A DNA stretch of 64,000 nt from Odiellus spinosus (GCA_963920705.1 OY987240.1:8473676-8537675), one strand, 5' to 3'; shown: positions 43,790-55,996, counted from the stretch's first letter. Program-made: numbers and translations. The notes: generated by a model not told the origin, from the sequence alone.

Positions 43790-44305
43790 TAAACTTATTT
43801 TCTAAAACCGGATCTTTCCGTTGATAGTTACTGAACGCAGCCTAGAGTTCATTCTAGCCCGTTATGACACGTGTGATAAGGTTCGCATTCGTAAAAGAAT
43901 TTAATCCATATTACCTTAAGTACGAAATTATGGTTAATTACAGTTCAGAAATAAACTACAGCCTCACTTTCAATTTTTTTTGTTGTAGCACCCAAACCCC
44001 TTCATTACGAAATTTAAAACCGAAGATTAACGTCGAAAACCGGCATTAAACCCCTTTGGCCGCGTTGAAAAGGATTCCGACCTTCTATACCTCATTCCCA
44101 GTCTTTGAACGAACGTGTGAGAAAGCAACGCCAATAAGGCCCAAACACATTGAATAATTAAACAAGATGCTTAAATAGTGGCAGACAGGAAAATAAATTC
44201 ACTCCAATCCTATTGAAAATGAGCGTATATAAAAAAAAATCACTTTAAAAAAAATTCAACCGTTTTCTCGTAAAGAGGATTGGAAATCCGCGTTACCTTT
44301 TCTAT
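43790..44305. other. unique sequence, no gene seen
   Basis: No gene recognised. Confidence 0.35.
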
Positions 44306-44307
44306 AT

Positions 44308-44587
44308 AGCTACGTTTGCCCTAAAATATCCAAATCGATTTTAATCTTCATAACCCAATTTATTAAAGTTGAAACTGGTGCCCGAAGCAGCTTCGAACAA
44401 TCGATTCCAATCGATTTGAGAAAAGCCGATTTATCATTCGCACGATTTAAAGCTAAATGGGGACTCCAAGGCCTAGTATACGCGTTAACTTATGGTTCTT
44501 AAAACCATTCCGAGCGATTCAAATGATCAAATATCGGTTTGATTTCACCGTTTAAAATCGATTTGGATGGCTAGTGCGAACGTAGCT
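44308..44587. mobile_element. E2: possible family E MITE
   Basis: Ends AGCTACGTTTGCCCTA and, inverted, AGCTACGTTCGCACTA, about 280 bp, flanked by TAT and TAC. Ends resemble E1. The inner sequence is rich in AATCGATTT words. Confidence 0.55.
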
Positions 44588-44598
44588 TACGTTTCTAG

Positions 44599-44890
44599 CA
44601 AGAAGGATCAGATAAGGAGAGGAAAAGTGGGGCTGCGTTGAGTTAGAGAGAGAAGAGCCAACCTCCCACTCGGGTGGAAAGGGGGGATAGGAAATTCTCG
44701 AGGTAAACTGTTGTCACGTGGTCGCTAGCTAGCGCGTCTCATAAAGGATTCGTTTTACCCACGTGACAACAATTTACCACGAAGCATCTCTACCCCCGTC
44801 TGTCCCCCGTTCTCCCAGAGTGGGAGTTTAGGCCGACGCAGTAGGAGCCGCGCCGTTCCCACTTTTCCTCTCCTTATCTGATCCTTCTTG
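44599..44890. mobile_element. 292-bp foldback element with 8-bp duplication
   Basis: Perfect inverted ends of about 30 bp, CAAGAAGGATCAGATAAGGA and on, and an inner second stem around GTTGTCACGTGG and CCACGTGACAAC. Perfect 8-bp duplication GTTTCTAG (44591-44598, 44891-44898). The 8-bp size fits hAT. Only one copy here. Confidence 0.85.
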
Positions 44891-44898
44891 GTTTCTAG

Positions 44899-45189
44899 CC
44901 ACCCGTCGTCGCTTGGCGCCATCATGTTCCGATTATTTTAAATTACGATATTGTTCAGATAGGCACTGCAGGGTAAAAATAAAAAGTTTTGCTCCAATTT
45001 TGAAATTGAATTTAAAGGGGAACTTAGAGCTAAGAACGGAACAGGCTTTTTAATTTATTTTAAGAATCATCTAAGGCCAGAAAACACGTTTTAAGTGTGT
45101 AAATTAATTCGGTGGTAAAATTTATTTCGGACCAATCATATTATTCCAATCTTCAACGGGTGCTTATAGGCCGGCGTTTGACGTCTAAA
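44899..45189. other. unique sequence, no gene seen
   Basis: No gene recognised. Confidence 0.35.
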
Positions 45190-45196
45190 CTATTAC

Positions 45197-45533
45197 CAGA
45201 AGCCGATGAAACCCTCCTTTGAAGTTTACTACTCCAATGTTCCATAAAGGGCTCCTCTCTGTATGGGTAAAATTCCCAATTTTACGAGATCGGAGGGGTC
45301 CTACTTCATCCCCCCTGTCTACGGAAAATTGGAAATTCTCTCTCTCCACAAACGACGACGTTTTTTGGACGAACTCCGAGGCTGCTAGAGATATTCGCTC
45401 GACGAGCTCCCGCTCCGAAAATATCTACCGTTAGGAGGCGTACCGATCGCGCCTTTTGAGAATAACCCATACAGAGAGGGGTAGACAAGACCCGGGAGTA
45501 ATAGACTTCAAAGGAGGGTTTCATCGGCTTCTG
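45197..45533 (-). mobile_element. A6: family A transposon
   Basis: 337 bp, opposite orientation to A1, with intact inverted ends and a perfect 7-bp duplication CTATTAC. Confidence 0.93.
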
Positions 45534-45539
45534 CTATTA

Positions 45540-45944
45540 CGTATGTAAAGGAGGCTTTTGGCTTTTAGAATTACAGTAGCAGCCAGCCATACAGTTTTGG
45601 TACAGCGCAATCTTTGGTGAAATATGTGTTGGAGAATATTCTCATTAAGGTTAAGTGGTTTTTATATAAAAAAAAACTGTCTTTTTTTACTTCGAGCTAA
45701 GTTTCATTTAGGGTGAATTTATTATTTAATTACTAATTCCACAATTATTACGAAAGAGGTTTTCCATTTACACCTTGTTATAAAAGACCGGGTTTTTAAA
45801 GCGAAGGTAAAAAGGAAAAATGCGTCACGAAAATAATTTTATGTCTCAAAAAATCTATTGATTTTAGCAGGGAATAAAAATCAGTCCCTCCGACCAATCA
45901 AAAGAAGCCACGCCACATCTTTCGCTCAGTAAAACCTAAAGTTA
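45540..45944. other. unique sequence, no gene seen
   Basis: No gene recognised. Confidence 0.35.
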
Positions 45945-46580
45945 TAAAATTACCGTAATTTTAGAAATTGTTAAATTACGCGGTAAATTACCGAGTAATT
46001 TATCGTTACACCGTAATTTACCGGAATTCACAAAATTATTTGTATTTGAATTATTATGAAGGCAAATTACCATTACCATGGTCATTTACCCAGGGTGACC
46101 ACTGAAAATTTAAAAATCCTATATAGGAAATTTCTTTGCGAAATATAGGAAAACATAGGAAGAATTTTATGTAAAATATAGGATAAAATAGGAAGAAATA
46201 AGTGGAAAATATATGATAAAATAGGAAAATAATTAAAAGTAGGAACCGTGTTTATTATCGCGTCACAACTCTCGCCACCGGTTTAAACACGGTATTAATA
46301 TGATCCAATTGCTTAAATAGTATGGAATTTTACAGACTATTTTAACTGGAAAATGTACAGTTAAGCTAAAATAATCTTATACAGCCACAGCTGACAGTAT
46401 GATTTAGAACTTTACCCTTAACTAGAGATTTTGAGTAGAAATATAGGAGACTATAGGAATTGCCATTAAATTATAGGACAAAATAGGAAGGAGGTGAAAA
46501 TATAGGAAAAAATAGGAAATATAGGAAAATTGGTCACCCTGTTTACCGCGTAAATTAAGATGGTAAATTACCGATTTTGA
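45945..46580. repeat. P2: GGTAAATTACC-type cluster, split by G2
   Basis: Words such as GCGGTAAATTACCGAGTAAT and CCGTAATTTACCGG repeat on both sides of G2. Related to 15215-15420. Confidence 0.6.
46091..46541 (+). mobile_element. G2: family G element
   Basis: 451 bp, CAGGGTGACC...GGTCACCCTG, with a perfect 6-bp duplication TTTACC. It is close to G1 over its whole length and is inserted in a TTTACC word of P2. Confidence 0.88.
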
Positions 46581-46584
46581 ACTT

Positions 46585-47735
46585 TCCAATCAAGCTGTTT
46601 TAGCCAAGAATCGAGCTTTTGCGTGAAATCAAAATTGAACCCAGATTATCAGGCTTCAAGTGGCAGAGAAATATATATGTTATAATGAATTTCATACAAA
46701 GTATCTCGTTCGGGAAAGCGAAAGCTATTTGAACTTGAAAACTGGGCTTAATGGATTTAGTGATCTTAATTATCCCTTTCCAATACCAAATATACAAAGT
46801 AAGGTTTTGGAAAAAAATTCGTGGGCGGCCAAACTTTGAAATTTGCACTCCCAACGAAAAAACTTTTTTTAAATAAGTTACTTTGTTGATTTTATTAGCC
46901 TTGTAACATTACGGAGAGTATCCGGTCCCGAAAACAACCAATCAGCTCGCGAGTATACAGATTACAGACTTTGTAAAAACAGTGGGTAAAAAAAATTTAC
47001 TAAAATTTATCGTGTTATGTTTATGATTTAAGTTTTCGTCGGGTCTTTAGCCCTAAACCTCTTTAGATTCTTTTAAAGTACGAGTCTCATTTAATTACAA
47101 GTTTCAAGTTAACGGCTGCCACCAATTCCTATGGATTAGATTTTTTTTTTTTTTTTTTATTTTCATACTATTAACACGCCATATTCAAAATTTGATATCT
47201 CTGCCGGTTGTCGCGTTTTAAATCAAAATGTCAAAAATATATTGGTCATTTGTTTCCTATATATGATACTTTACAGACATAAAACCTTAACGTCTAGACT
47301 CTAGAGAAGCGGATTACGTCATCACGACGTCATTTACGAAGTAAATTTAGTACAGATAAAGCTACGGAATTTAGAGAGACGCCAGGTTGTGTTAATATTC
47401 TTCATCCATAAAAGTAAACAACGCACCTTAGCTTTACATTACAGCCCATCACTTAAAAATAGCCAAAAAAGTCATCACCCCTGTCTGGCTACAGTAATTT
47501 GGACTCTTCCTCGATATTTTAAATCGGGAGAAGGACGAAATTTAGGCGGGCAGCGCTTGGCTAAATTGCCCCCCCCCCCCCCCCAACTCCGGAATTACTC
47601 CGCTGAGTGGCGCTTCCAATTTCACTATTTACATGGCGACATCGGCCGCTAGAGTGTTTCGAATCAGAATCTGCCGGTACATTTACCCGCACATTTGCTG
47701 ATTGTATTGAGCTACGAGGTATTGTTACTTTCATG
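46585..47735. other. unique sequence, no gene recognised
   Basis: Contains a poly(T) run (47140), a poly(C) run (47570-47585) and GACGTCAT near 47327. No coding exon recognised. Confidence 0.35.
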
Positions 47736-47739
47736 GAAT

Positions 47740-48425
47740 AAGTGATTAACTTTTGTCATCACTCAACGCAGAAGCCGATGAAACCCTCCTTTGAAGTCTA
47801 CTACTCCAATGTTCCATATAGCGCTCCTCTCTGTATGGGTAAAATTCCCAATTTTACGAGTTAGAAGGGGTCCTACTTCATCCCCCCTGTCTACGGAAAA
47901 TTGGAAATTCTCTCTCTCCACAAACGACGACGTTTTTTGGACGAACTCCGAGGCTGATAGAGATATTCGCTCGACGAACTCCCGCTCCGAAAATATCTAC
48001 CGTTAGGAGGCGTACGAATCGGTTTGAGAATAACCCATACAGAGAGGGGTAGACATGACCCGGGAGTAATAGACTTCAAAGGAGGGTTTCATCGACTTCT
48101 GCTCAACGTTATAGAAAGATAGCTCGAAATACAGATGTAGTTGGTGGAAGGAACGTTTACTCCCCTTCGTGTCGCTCCTAAAAATGGGCAGATTTTTCGT
48201 GTTTCCGCGACAGTTGAGAGTTTTGTTTCTCTCTCTGGCGGAATCTTGTATAGAGTCCCTGGCGCCATCTGGCGCGATCATACGAAGACTCCTTTCTCCA
48301 TTTATTTTTTTTTTAATTTTTTTTTTTTTTTTTTTGTGCGGGTAAGAATCATTTAAATTTTTTACGCGGTTACCGAGTACTCGATTGACCATCACTCCAC
48401 GTTTATCCAGATTGTCTGGATACCT
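47740..48425 (-). repeat. M3: dispersed repeat M, split by A7
   Basis: GTCATCACT precedes A7 and TATAGAAAGATAGCTCGAAA follows it; in M2 (inverted) these two stretches are contiguous. The rest matches M1 and M2, including CTCGATTGACCATCACTCC. A long T run is expanded at 48300-48336. Confidence 0.8.
47769..48101 (-). mobile_element. A7: family A transposon inside M3
   Basis: 333 bp, perfect 7-bp duplication CTCAACG, right end ATCGACTTCTG (one change). M2 is the empty site. Confidence 0.93.
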
Positions 48426-48429
48426 CTAA

Positions 48430-49075
48430 TTATAGATAAATAGTCCTACGCGGGGAACGACAATTTTGTTCCCTCAAAAAGAATATGTCCTGGATTCATG
48501 ACTTCGTGGCCCAAGTTATTATCGAGCTGTATTACTTATAATATCTCCATTTTAGATGAGAACGGTCCTTTAAAACAGCAAGTTTTATAACGATAATTAC
48601 CAGTTGTCGCATTTAGGAGAAAGAAATTACATACTCCGGTAAAGCTAGAAATGAAGACAAAACAAACGGGCGTCGAGCTTATTAAACTTTGTCATAAGCT
48701 CGTACTTGGGTGGAGAAAGGGTTACGTCAAGAACTCATTCAAGTACCTAGGAATACGACATTAGGTTGTGGTACTTAAGCTAGAACCATTATTTAACTGG
48801 ACACCTAAAGAGGAACACGGACAAATTATAGTGTAGAGGGATCCACGTCAAAATCGCAGCCGCCATAGGATTTTGCTTGGGATATAAAATTCCCGGCTAT
48901 AATTTGGTTTGCTGCAGGACAAGTAAGAGATGGCGCGACGCTCTCGGTACGTAGAGGAAGCTAAGATAGTAGATCCATGAGAGGAACAACAAAACCTGGC
49001 GTGCGTTGATAAGCGCCCTCCAACGGGCCAAACAGAGACTTAAAGGGGAAACTTTGAATGCGACAACATCATTAT
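48430..49075. other. unique sequence, no gene seen
   Basis: No gene recognised; AGATGGCGCG at 48929. Confidence 0.35.
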
Positions 49076-49079
49076 CTTC

Positions 49080-50185
49080 TAGTGCTGGGCGGATCCGATA
49101 ATTAGTGATCGAGTAATCGATTATTTTTCAAAGTAATCGCGAAGATTCGGTACTTTCAACGATTACTCGAAGCAGTATGCGCCATCTATGATCTATTAGA
49201 GAAAAGGTTTCACCTTAAGAAAAATAATTACCATAAGTTAGACTCATCCATAGAAACAATAGTACCGGCATTAACATCTAAAGATGGCGCACTTACGCAT
49301 ATACCCCCGTGTGAAAGATTTAGGTACCACCGGAAAAAGGGGAAAAAAACACTCAAATGGGTCTGAGGGGCTTAGGTTCATTTGCTCGACTTCCAATTGA
49401 TCGACAAGGAGTCTGTTTGATCGACTCCCGTTTGATCGACTCCCGTTTGATCGACTCCCGTTTGATCGACTCCCGTTTGATCGACTCCCGTTTGATCGAC
49501 TCCCGTTTGATCGACTCCCATTTGATCGACAAGCCATTCCAATTGATCGACAGCCCAGTTTTTTAGCGAGTAACTAATAAAATAGTTTCGAATAAAGTAC
49601 TTCCGACCCGTCACTCTTGTAATATTTTAGGTTAGGTTAGATTGGTTAGGTTAGGTTAGGTTAGGTTAGGTTGGTTAATCTATTTATAATCGTTATTACG
49701 AAGTTGACCAATTGGGAAACGATCAAATGCACCCTTTGTTGTCGGTAATTTGGGATTAGGCATCAATCATTTGATCCCTTTGTCGATCGTTTGGGAGTCG
49801 ATCAAGTGGACCCTTTGTCGATCATTTGGGAGTCGATCAAGTGGACCTTTTGTCGATCATTTGGGAGTCTATCAATTGTGAGTCGATCATTTGGGTGTCG
49901 ATCAAGTGGACCTCTTGTCGATCATTTGGGAGTCGATCAAGTGGACCCAAATCGGCTGAGGAACTCGAGCGCCCAGATGCGGCGGCAGAGGCGCCATGGG
50001 TGAACTACTTTTTTTTTCATGTTATCGATATTAATAAAACAATTTTACAATAATTTTGTAAAATAAATAATAATTTGGTTATAGCGAAAATTTACGCAAT
50101 ACAAATTGAAGATTTTGATGTAAAAGCCAAAATACCATTGCTTCTATGGATGAGTCTAACTTATGGCAATTATTTTTCTTATGGT
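49080..50185. mobile_element. U: inverted-repeat element interrupted by T4
   Basis: Starts TAGTGCTGGGCGGATCC, a hAT-like end, with GAGTAATCGATTA words. 49205-49260 (TTACCATAAGTTAGACTCAT and on) is the reverse complement of 50135-50185, and T4 lies between these arms. Similar GTAATCGAGAAAACGATTAC words at 50382-50402 may mark the far end. Boundaries uncertain. Confidence 0.6.
49369..49953 (+). mobile_element. T4: Foldback-like element with TTAGG core
   Basis: Close copy of T1 (same ends, TTAGG run with the same interruption, same right arm). The left arm has seven TTTGATCGACTCCCG units where T1 has two or three. The flanks share CTGAGG; a full 9-bp duplication is not clear. Confidence 0.87.
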
Positions 50186-50189
50186 TTTA

Positions 50190-51180
50190 AGCGTTTGAAC
50201 TTTCACTAGAAAAATAACCAGTTCCACACTAGTTGTAAATTGACACTTCTAAAAATGTTTTTTTTATCCAAATATTCATTTTTACGGGTTTAGGCCGCGT
50301 CTATTAACTCACTCTCAAAAATGTTATTGCATGTAAGAATGTCACACGTAGACGTCGCTTTCAAGTTTCTTGTTCAAAGTAATCGAGAAAACGATTACTT
50401 CACGCAGGATTCGTAAAAGTATTGGACATAATATTTTCACGTTTTAGTGAATAGGCCGGAGTTTGACGCCTAAGACATTGGCTCTCAAACCCCAGAATAT
50501 TCTGCTCACTTTAATTTGGGTACATCACCTGTCAATAATGCCTTGATCTAGACCTATATACTATTTTTCAATCGAAGTTGGCTTAGGACTACTTTCTTTT
50601 TTATGAAGATTAACATTACGTATGACTCCGCAACATCGTTTTCCCATAATGCCAACTCCTCCTTAACAAGAATATAGAATATCGTCACATAAAACGTGCT
50701 ACTTCTATATAGCGATGACATTTATACCTGACAGGTTATTAATAAGAAAAAATATCCCGGCAACCGGCCGTATTTGGAGAACGAAGTCGCATTCCAATTA
50801 CAGCGTCAATAATAATTTCTTTTCAAAAATTATCGGGGGTAATGTTTTGTCCGGAGTCTGGAGACTCGTTTCAAATTACATCGACGAATCGAAAAATTAA
50901 AAGCAGATTTCTCAGAAGGGTCAGAATTAAGATCATACGCAATTATAAAGTAATTTTTTATTAAGAACGAGTTGGGCGGCACAACGTTAAAATAAAACCA
51001 GTTTCATTAACTTTCAAAGGAATGATGACTCCACAATTTGAAGTTTTTTAAATATTTCAAAATCTCGTCATTGCAGTTGTGGCTATTTTTTATACGCGAT
51101 TTATAAAAAAAATAATTTTCTATTTACGTCTGTCTGTCGGGCGGGAACGATAAAATGTACAATTCATTGCAAACACCATT
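50190..51180. other. unique sequence, no gene seen
   Basis: No gene recognised apart from the possible right end of U near 50400. Confidence 0.35.
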
Positions 51181-51184
51181 TAGT

Positions 51185-52390
51185 TTTTATACTTCCAAAA
51201 ACACGCGGCGAGTTTTTATTTCAAAAATTTCCGCCGAGTTTTTTCTTCCAAGAATACGCGGCCAGTTTTTCTACTCCCAAAAATACGGGACGAGTTTTTC
51301 TACTCCCAAAAATACGCGGCGAATTTTTCTACTCCCAAAAATACGCGGCGAATTTTTCTACTCCCAAAAATACGCGGCGAGTTTTTCTACTCCCAAAAAC
51401 ACGCGGCGAATTTTTCTACTCCCAAAAACACGCGGCGAATTTTTCTACTCCCAAAAACACGCGGCGAATTTTTCTACTCCCAAAAATACGCGGCGAGTTT
51501 TTCTACTCCCAAAAATACCCGGCGAATTTTTCTACTCCCAAAAATACGGGACGAGTTTTTCTACTCCCAAAAATACGGGACGAGTTTTTCTACTCCCAAA
51601 AATACGCGGCGAATTTTTCTACTCCCAAAAATACGCGGCGAATTTTTCTACTCCCAAAAACACGCGGCGAATTTTTCTACTCCCAAAAACACGCGGCGAA
51701 TTTTTCTACTCCCAAAAACACGCGGCGAATTTTTCTACTCCCAAAAACACGCGGCGAATTTTTCTACTCCCAAAAACACGCGGCGAATTTTTCTACTCCC
51801 AAAAACACGCGGCGAATTTTTCTACTCCCAAAAACACGCGGCGAATTTTTCTACTCCCAAAAATACGCGGCGAATTTATCTACTCCCAAATATACGCGGC
51901 GAATTTATCTACTCCCAAATATACGCGGCGAATTTTTCTACTCCCAAAAATACGCGGCGAATTTTTCTACTCCCAAAAATACGCGGCGAATTTTTCTACT
52001 CCCAAAAATACGCGGCGAATTTTTCTACTCCCAAAAATACGCGGCGAATTTTTCTACTCCCAAAAATACGCGGCGAGTTTTTCTACTCCCAAAAATACGC
52101 GGCGAGTTTTTCTACTCCCAAAAACACGCGGCGAATTTTTCTACTCCCAAAAACACGCGGCGAATTTTTCTACTCCCAAAAACACGCGGCGAATTTTTCT
52201 ACTCCCAAAAACACGCGGCGAATTTTTCTACTCCCAAAAACACGCGGCGAATTTTTCTACTCCCAAAAACACGCGGCGAATTTTTCTACTCCCAAAAACA
52301 CGCGGCGAATTTTTCTACTCCCAAAAATTCGCGGCGAGTTTTTCTACTCCCAAAAACACGCGGCGAGTTTTACTTCAAAAACACGCGGTT
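51185..52390. repeat. 29-bp tandem array (CTACTCCCAAAAAYACGCGGCGAATTTTT)
   Basis: About 38 units. Variants (ACGCGG/ACGGGA, GAATT/GAGTT, AACAC/AATAC) fall in blocks, and a run of AACACGCGGCGAA units occurs twice (about 51650-51850 and 52120-52320), which suggests block duplication. The unit has no stop on the plus strand, so a 430-codon frame results. Not called as a gene. Confidence 0.97.
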
Positions 52391-52394
52391 CACC

Positions 52395-53025
52395 GTATCG
52401 CGAGATTCAAGCCACCCCCTCCATTTCAAAGGTCGATTAAGCCTTAACGATTTTTAAATAAATAACTGCAATCTTTCTTTACCAGGGTTCACTTAATTTT
52501 CCTTCTTCAGCCTCCCTTTGATTGAGTATTGAGAATGGCTGTTACCGCTAGGGGGAGGAAGAGTGTTCATTTTGAATTATAATGATAGGTGTCAATAGCG
52601 TATGAAGATATACCCGTATCACGGTATAAAGGAAGAAGGAACGATTTAATAACGCCTCGAGCTAATTAAGTATATTACAGAAGTTAGAGAAACGTGATGA
52701 TTATAAATCAAACGGCTCCATATCTGATTAAAAACAAGAATCATTTCCTGCGTTGGCTTATAAATAAACATATATTTATAAAGGCCAATTTCACAAATGG
52801 ATCGTTTATTCAAAGTCTTAACTGTTAGGCAGCTTTAAGTCAAAATGATTCTTATATATTCAGTGAGCGCGATAGCGTTTAATGTTATGGGCCCATCATC
52901 AAGTGTTTATGTTAAGATACAGCAATATATTAGACCACATACTTTACTAGGTTCGTTAAGGCTCGCAATTTTGAAGGTGAAGGTATATTCGCAAAATTGG
53001 TGTACAAATATAATTATGAATATTC
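52395..53025. other. unique sequence, no gene seen
   Basis: No gene recognised. Confidence 0.35.
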
Positions 53026-53029
53026 ACAA

Positions 53030-53290
53030 TAGATGACGCGCCTGCGCCTAACTATTACTCGCTCCCGTACCTATTCACGTATTACGCGGCCGTTGCTATG
53101 AAACGCGTCGAGTTTCGAAGCGCGAGGGGAGGGGTTACCGCCTAGTTTGTCTCTCTCATCATAGCTTGGCCAATCGGAATAGAATGGGAATTACGACAAC
53201 GCCATCTCTTAAGACTTCGACGCGTAAAGAGTGTACTCCAACGGCGCACTGCCCCTGCAAGTTCCTCTTCAATTTCGAATTCGTCTATTT
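53030..53290 (+). repeat. L2: dispersed repeat L
   Basis: Begins ATAGATGACGCGCCTGCGCC and ends CCTCTTCAATTTCGAATTCG. Best-kept copy of L. Confidence 0.82.
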
Positions 53291-53462
53291 TTTTTTTTTA
53301 GGTTTTCGATATCGTAGATTCAAAAAAACCTAAAATCATTTATGGTCTAAGCCTTAATATAAATAAAGGAAATATTGAAATTAGCTCTCTTCGAGTTTAA
53401 TTTAAAACCGCCCGTTTGAACTACACAGTTCCCGACCGACAGATAGACAATATTTGTATTAC

Positions 53463-53800
53463 CAGAAGCCGATGAAACCCTCCTTTGAAGTCTATTACTC
53501 CCTGGTCGTGTCTACGCCTCTCTGTATGGGTTATTCTCAAAAGGCGCGATTCGTACGCCTCCTAACGGTAGATGTTTTCGGAGCGGGAGTTCGTCGAGCG
53601 AATATCTCTAGCAGCCTTGGAATTCGTCTAAAAAACGTCGTCGTTTGTGGAGAGAGAGAATTTCCAATTTTCCGTAGACAGGGGGATATGAAGTAGGACC
53701 CCTTCTAACTCGTAAAATTGGGAATTTTACAGATACAGAGAGGAGCGCTATATGGAACATTGGAGTAGTAGACTTCAAAGGAGGGTTTCATCGGCTTCTG
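53463..53800 (+). mobile_element. A8: family A transposon
   Basis: 338 bp with intact ends and a perfect 7-bp duplication GTATTAC. Confidence 0.93.
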
Positions 53801-53809
53801 GTATTACGT

Positions 53810-54390
53810 AAAGATTTATATATTATGATTATAACGCGGAATTAGACTTAACTAATCTAAGATTACGAATAACTCCTAGTCACGCTTACGAGTTTAAAAT
53901 AATAATCCTAAATTGAATTAAATTCCCCAATTAGATAAGATATATTTTAAACCTTTAAACCCATAAAGAAGTTGAGATTTTATTTCCAACGACGTTAAGT
54001 ATGATAAAATATAGGTAAACCTATGCTGAAAGAGATTGTAATAAAAAATGGATTTAAAGAAATGAGAAAAAAAAAAGTGTATGAGATAACTCTATTGCCA
54101 GAAAATAATGGTGATAAAACGGTTTAGAATAGAATTTATCACGAAATTTCCATCGCCAAGTAACTGAGAGTAAAACTAAAGTTGAAACTCATGAAGAAAC
54201 CATGGAGAAACTGTTCATATTAGGGCCAATTTTGGCCGAGAGAAAAATTAAATGGTGGGCCTCTCTTCTTTCGGGCTCCACTATTACTCGCTTCACTCCA
54301 ATCAAACTCGACTAGCGACCCCTATTTACAAGTCGCGTGGCATGGACGAATAATACTAGACCTATTTCGATATAGGAAAAATAAGAATTC
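53810..54390. other. unique sequence, no gene seen
   Basis: No gene recognised. Confidence 0.35.
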
Positions 54391-54395
54391 AATTT

Positions 54396-54834
54396 CAGGG
54401 TGAGCACTGAAAATTTGAAAACCTATATAGGAAATATAGGAAATTTCTTTACGAAATATAGGAAAATATAGGAAGAATTTTATGTAAAAGATAGGATGAA
54501 ATAGGAAGAAATAAGTGGAAAATATATGATAAAATAGGAAAATAATTAAAAGTAAGAACAACTCTCGCCACCGGTTTAAACACGGTATTAATATGATCCA
54601 ATTGCTTAAATAGTATGGAATTTTACAGACTATTTTAACTGGAAAATGTACGGTTAAGCTAAAATAATCTTATACAGCCACAGCTGACAGGATGATTTAG
54701 AACTTTACCCTTAACTAGAGATTTTGAGTAGAAATATAGGAGATTATAGGAATTGACATTAAATTATATGAGAAAATAGGAAGGAGGTGAAAATATAGAA
54801 AAAAAGAGGAAATATAGGAAAAGTGGTCACCCTG
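54396..54834 (+). mobile_element. G3: family G element
   Basis: 439 bp, CAGGGTGAGC...GGTCACCCTG, flanks CAATTT and CGATTT (5 of 6). Lacks a short stretch around ACCGTGTTTATTATCGCG. Confidence 0.87.
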
Positions 54835-55069
54835 CGATTTAGATTTAGGAGGAATAATGCTGAATACGATTTAGATTTAGATGTAAAAGTCATTCACTGA
54901 ACAGATTCACGAGTATAGCTAATATTTTTCCTTAAAATTTTAAAATTAAATGTGGGATTTATAATAATTTACACAAACTTAATATCCTTGATAATTGAAA
55001 TGATTCTATAACGAATTTTGCACGAACTCCAAATGAGTTGCATTCAACGAATTATCGTTAAAAATGATT

Positions 55070-55435
55070 TATTAAAATCGTCCACCATTTTGTTCCATGT
55101 AGAAAAGGAGAAATCATCCAATCAGAATTTTTCTTTGGGAAAATATTACGCGTTACGTTAGATGGCGCCACTGTCTCTGAATACTTTAGTTCAAATTAAT
55201 ATCGATTTTTAAGGGAAATATGGCGCCACCTTTCGGGGCTCGCCGCTTGTGTATGTAATAATGGAATAAAAGACGAGATTTGATTGGCTAGTATTTCCTT
55301 ATCTCAAGAATAGGATTCAAAATGGAGTGACCCGCAAGTTAGGAATTTAAAGGTACTTGTTAAGATACAATTTCTTCGCCATTTAAGTGTTTAGATGCAC
55401 TTTTTTGTACTAAATAATATATTTTACGGTTTAAG
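55070..55435 (+). repeat. J2: dispersed repeat J (uninterrupted)
   Basis: Has the hairpin pair AGATGGCGCCACTG and ATGGCGCCACCT and the intact word GGATTCAAAATGG, the empty site for T2. Confidence 0.82.
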
Positions 55436-55480
55436 AAATCTAAAAATTGAGATATCACGTATTACACACCATTTCCTTAA

Positions 55481-55918
55481 AGGGAGGATGCAACCTAACA
55501 ACAAGTGATTTTTTTTATCGATTCCTTATTGTTTAAATAGGCCTAATCCACTATTTAAAAAATTTACAAACAAATATTAAACTAGAAATAAATTTAAAAC
55601 TTACCCTGAAAATAGGCTTAGTGGGATTCATGGAGCTCATGATTTCCTCGCGTGTAAGGTCTAGCGACCAATCGCGCGCGACGTAAGTCTCGTGGAGATC
55701 TCGCGTGAACGACGGGCTTTTGCTCATTGGTCGCTAGACCTTACACGGACGCGATTCAGCTGATCTCCATGAATCCCGCTAAGCCTATTTTCAGGGTAAG
55801 TTTTAAATTTATTTCTAGTTTAATATTTGTATTGTAAACGTTTTATCGGTGGATTAGGCCTATTTAATCGATAAGGAATCGATAAAAAAATCACTTGTAA
55901 TTTGGTTGCATTCTCCCT
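55481..55918. mobile_element. I1: palindromic TTAA-flanked element
   Basis: 438 bp with TTAA at both flanks (55477-55480, 55919-55922). The arms are inverted repeats over about 170 bp (GCAACCTAACAACAAGTGAT, CGATTCCTTAT, TAGGCCTAATCCAC, AAACTTACCCTGAAAATAGG). The unpaired centre holds CGCGCGCGACGTAAGTCTCG and flanking GGTCTAGCGACCAAT stems. No coding frame. Confidence 0.87.
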
Positions 55919-55996
55919 TTAAGTCCCTATTCAAGAAAAAGTTCCATTGTTTTTATGCATTTAACAGAACAATTCGCGTTAAAATATGTTATCAGA

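Noticed and set aside
45219-45434. 71-codon frames recurring in family A copies
   Set aside because: They follow from copy identity. They differ in start and frame between copies, span the inverted ends, and show no known domain.
49357-50053. Frames of about 70-88 codons in T1, T2 and T4
   Set aside because: They arise from the tandem words GTCGATC and GACCGAC in the element arms.
51185-52390. CRISPR-like array (29-bp period)
   Set aside because: Units are contiguous with no unique spacers, and the DNA is eukaryotic. The same holds for every other array here.
51155-52447. 430-codon plus-strand frame
   Set aside because: By-product of a stop-free 29-bp unit; no recognised domain or splice context.
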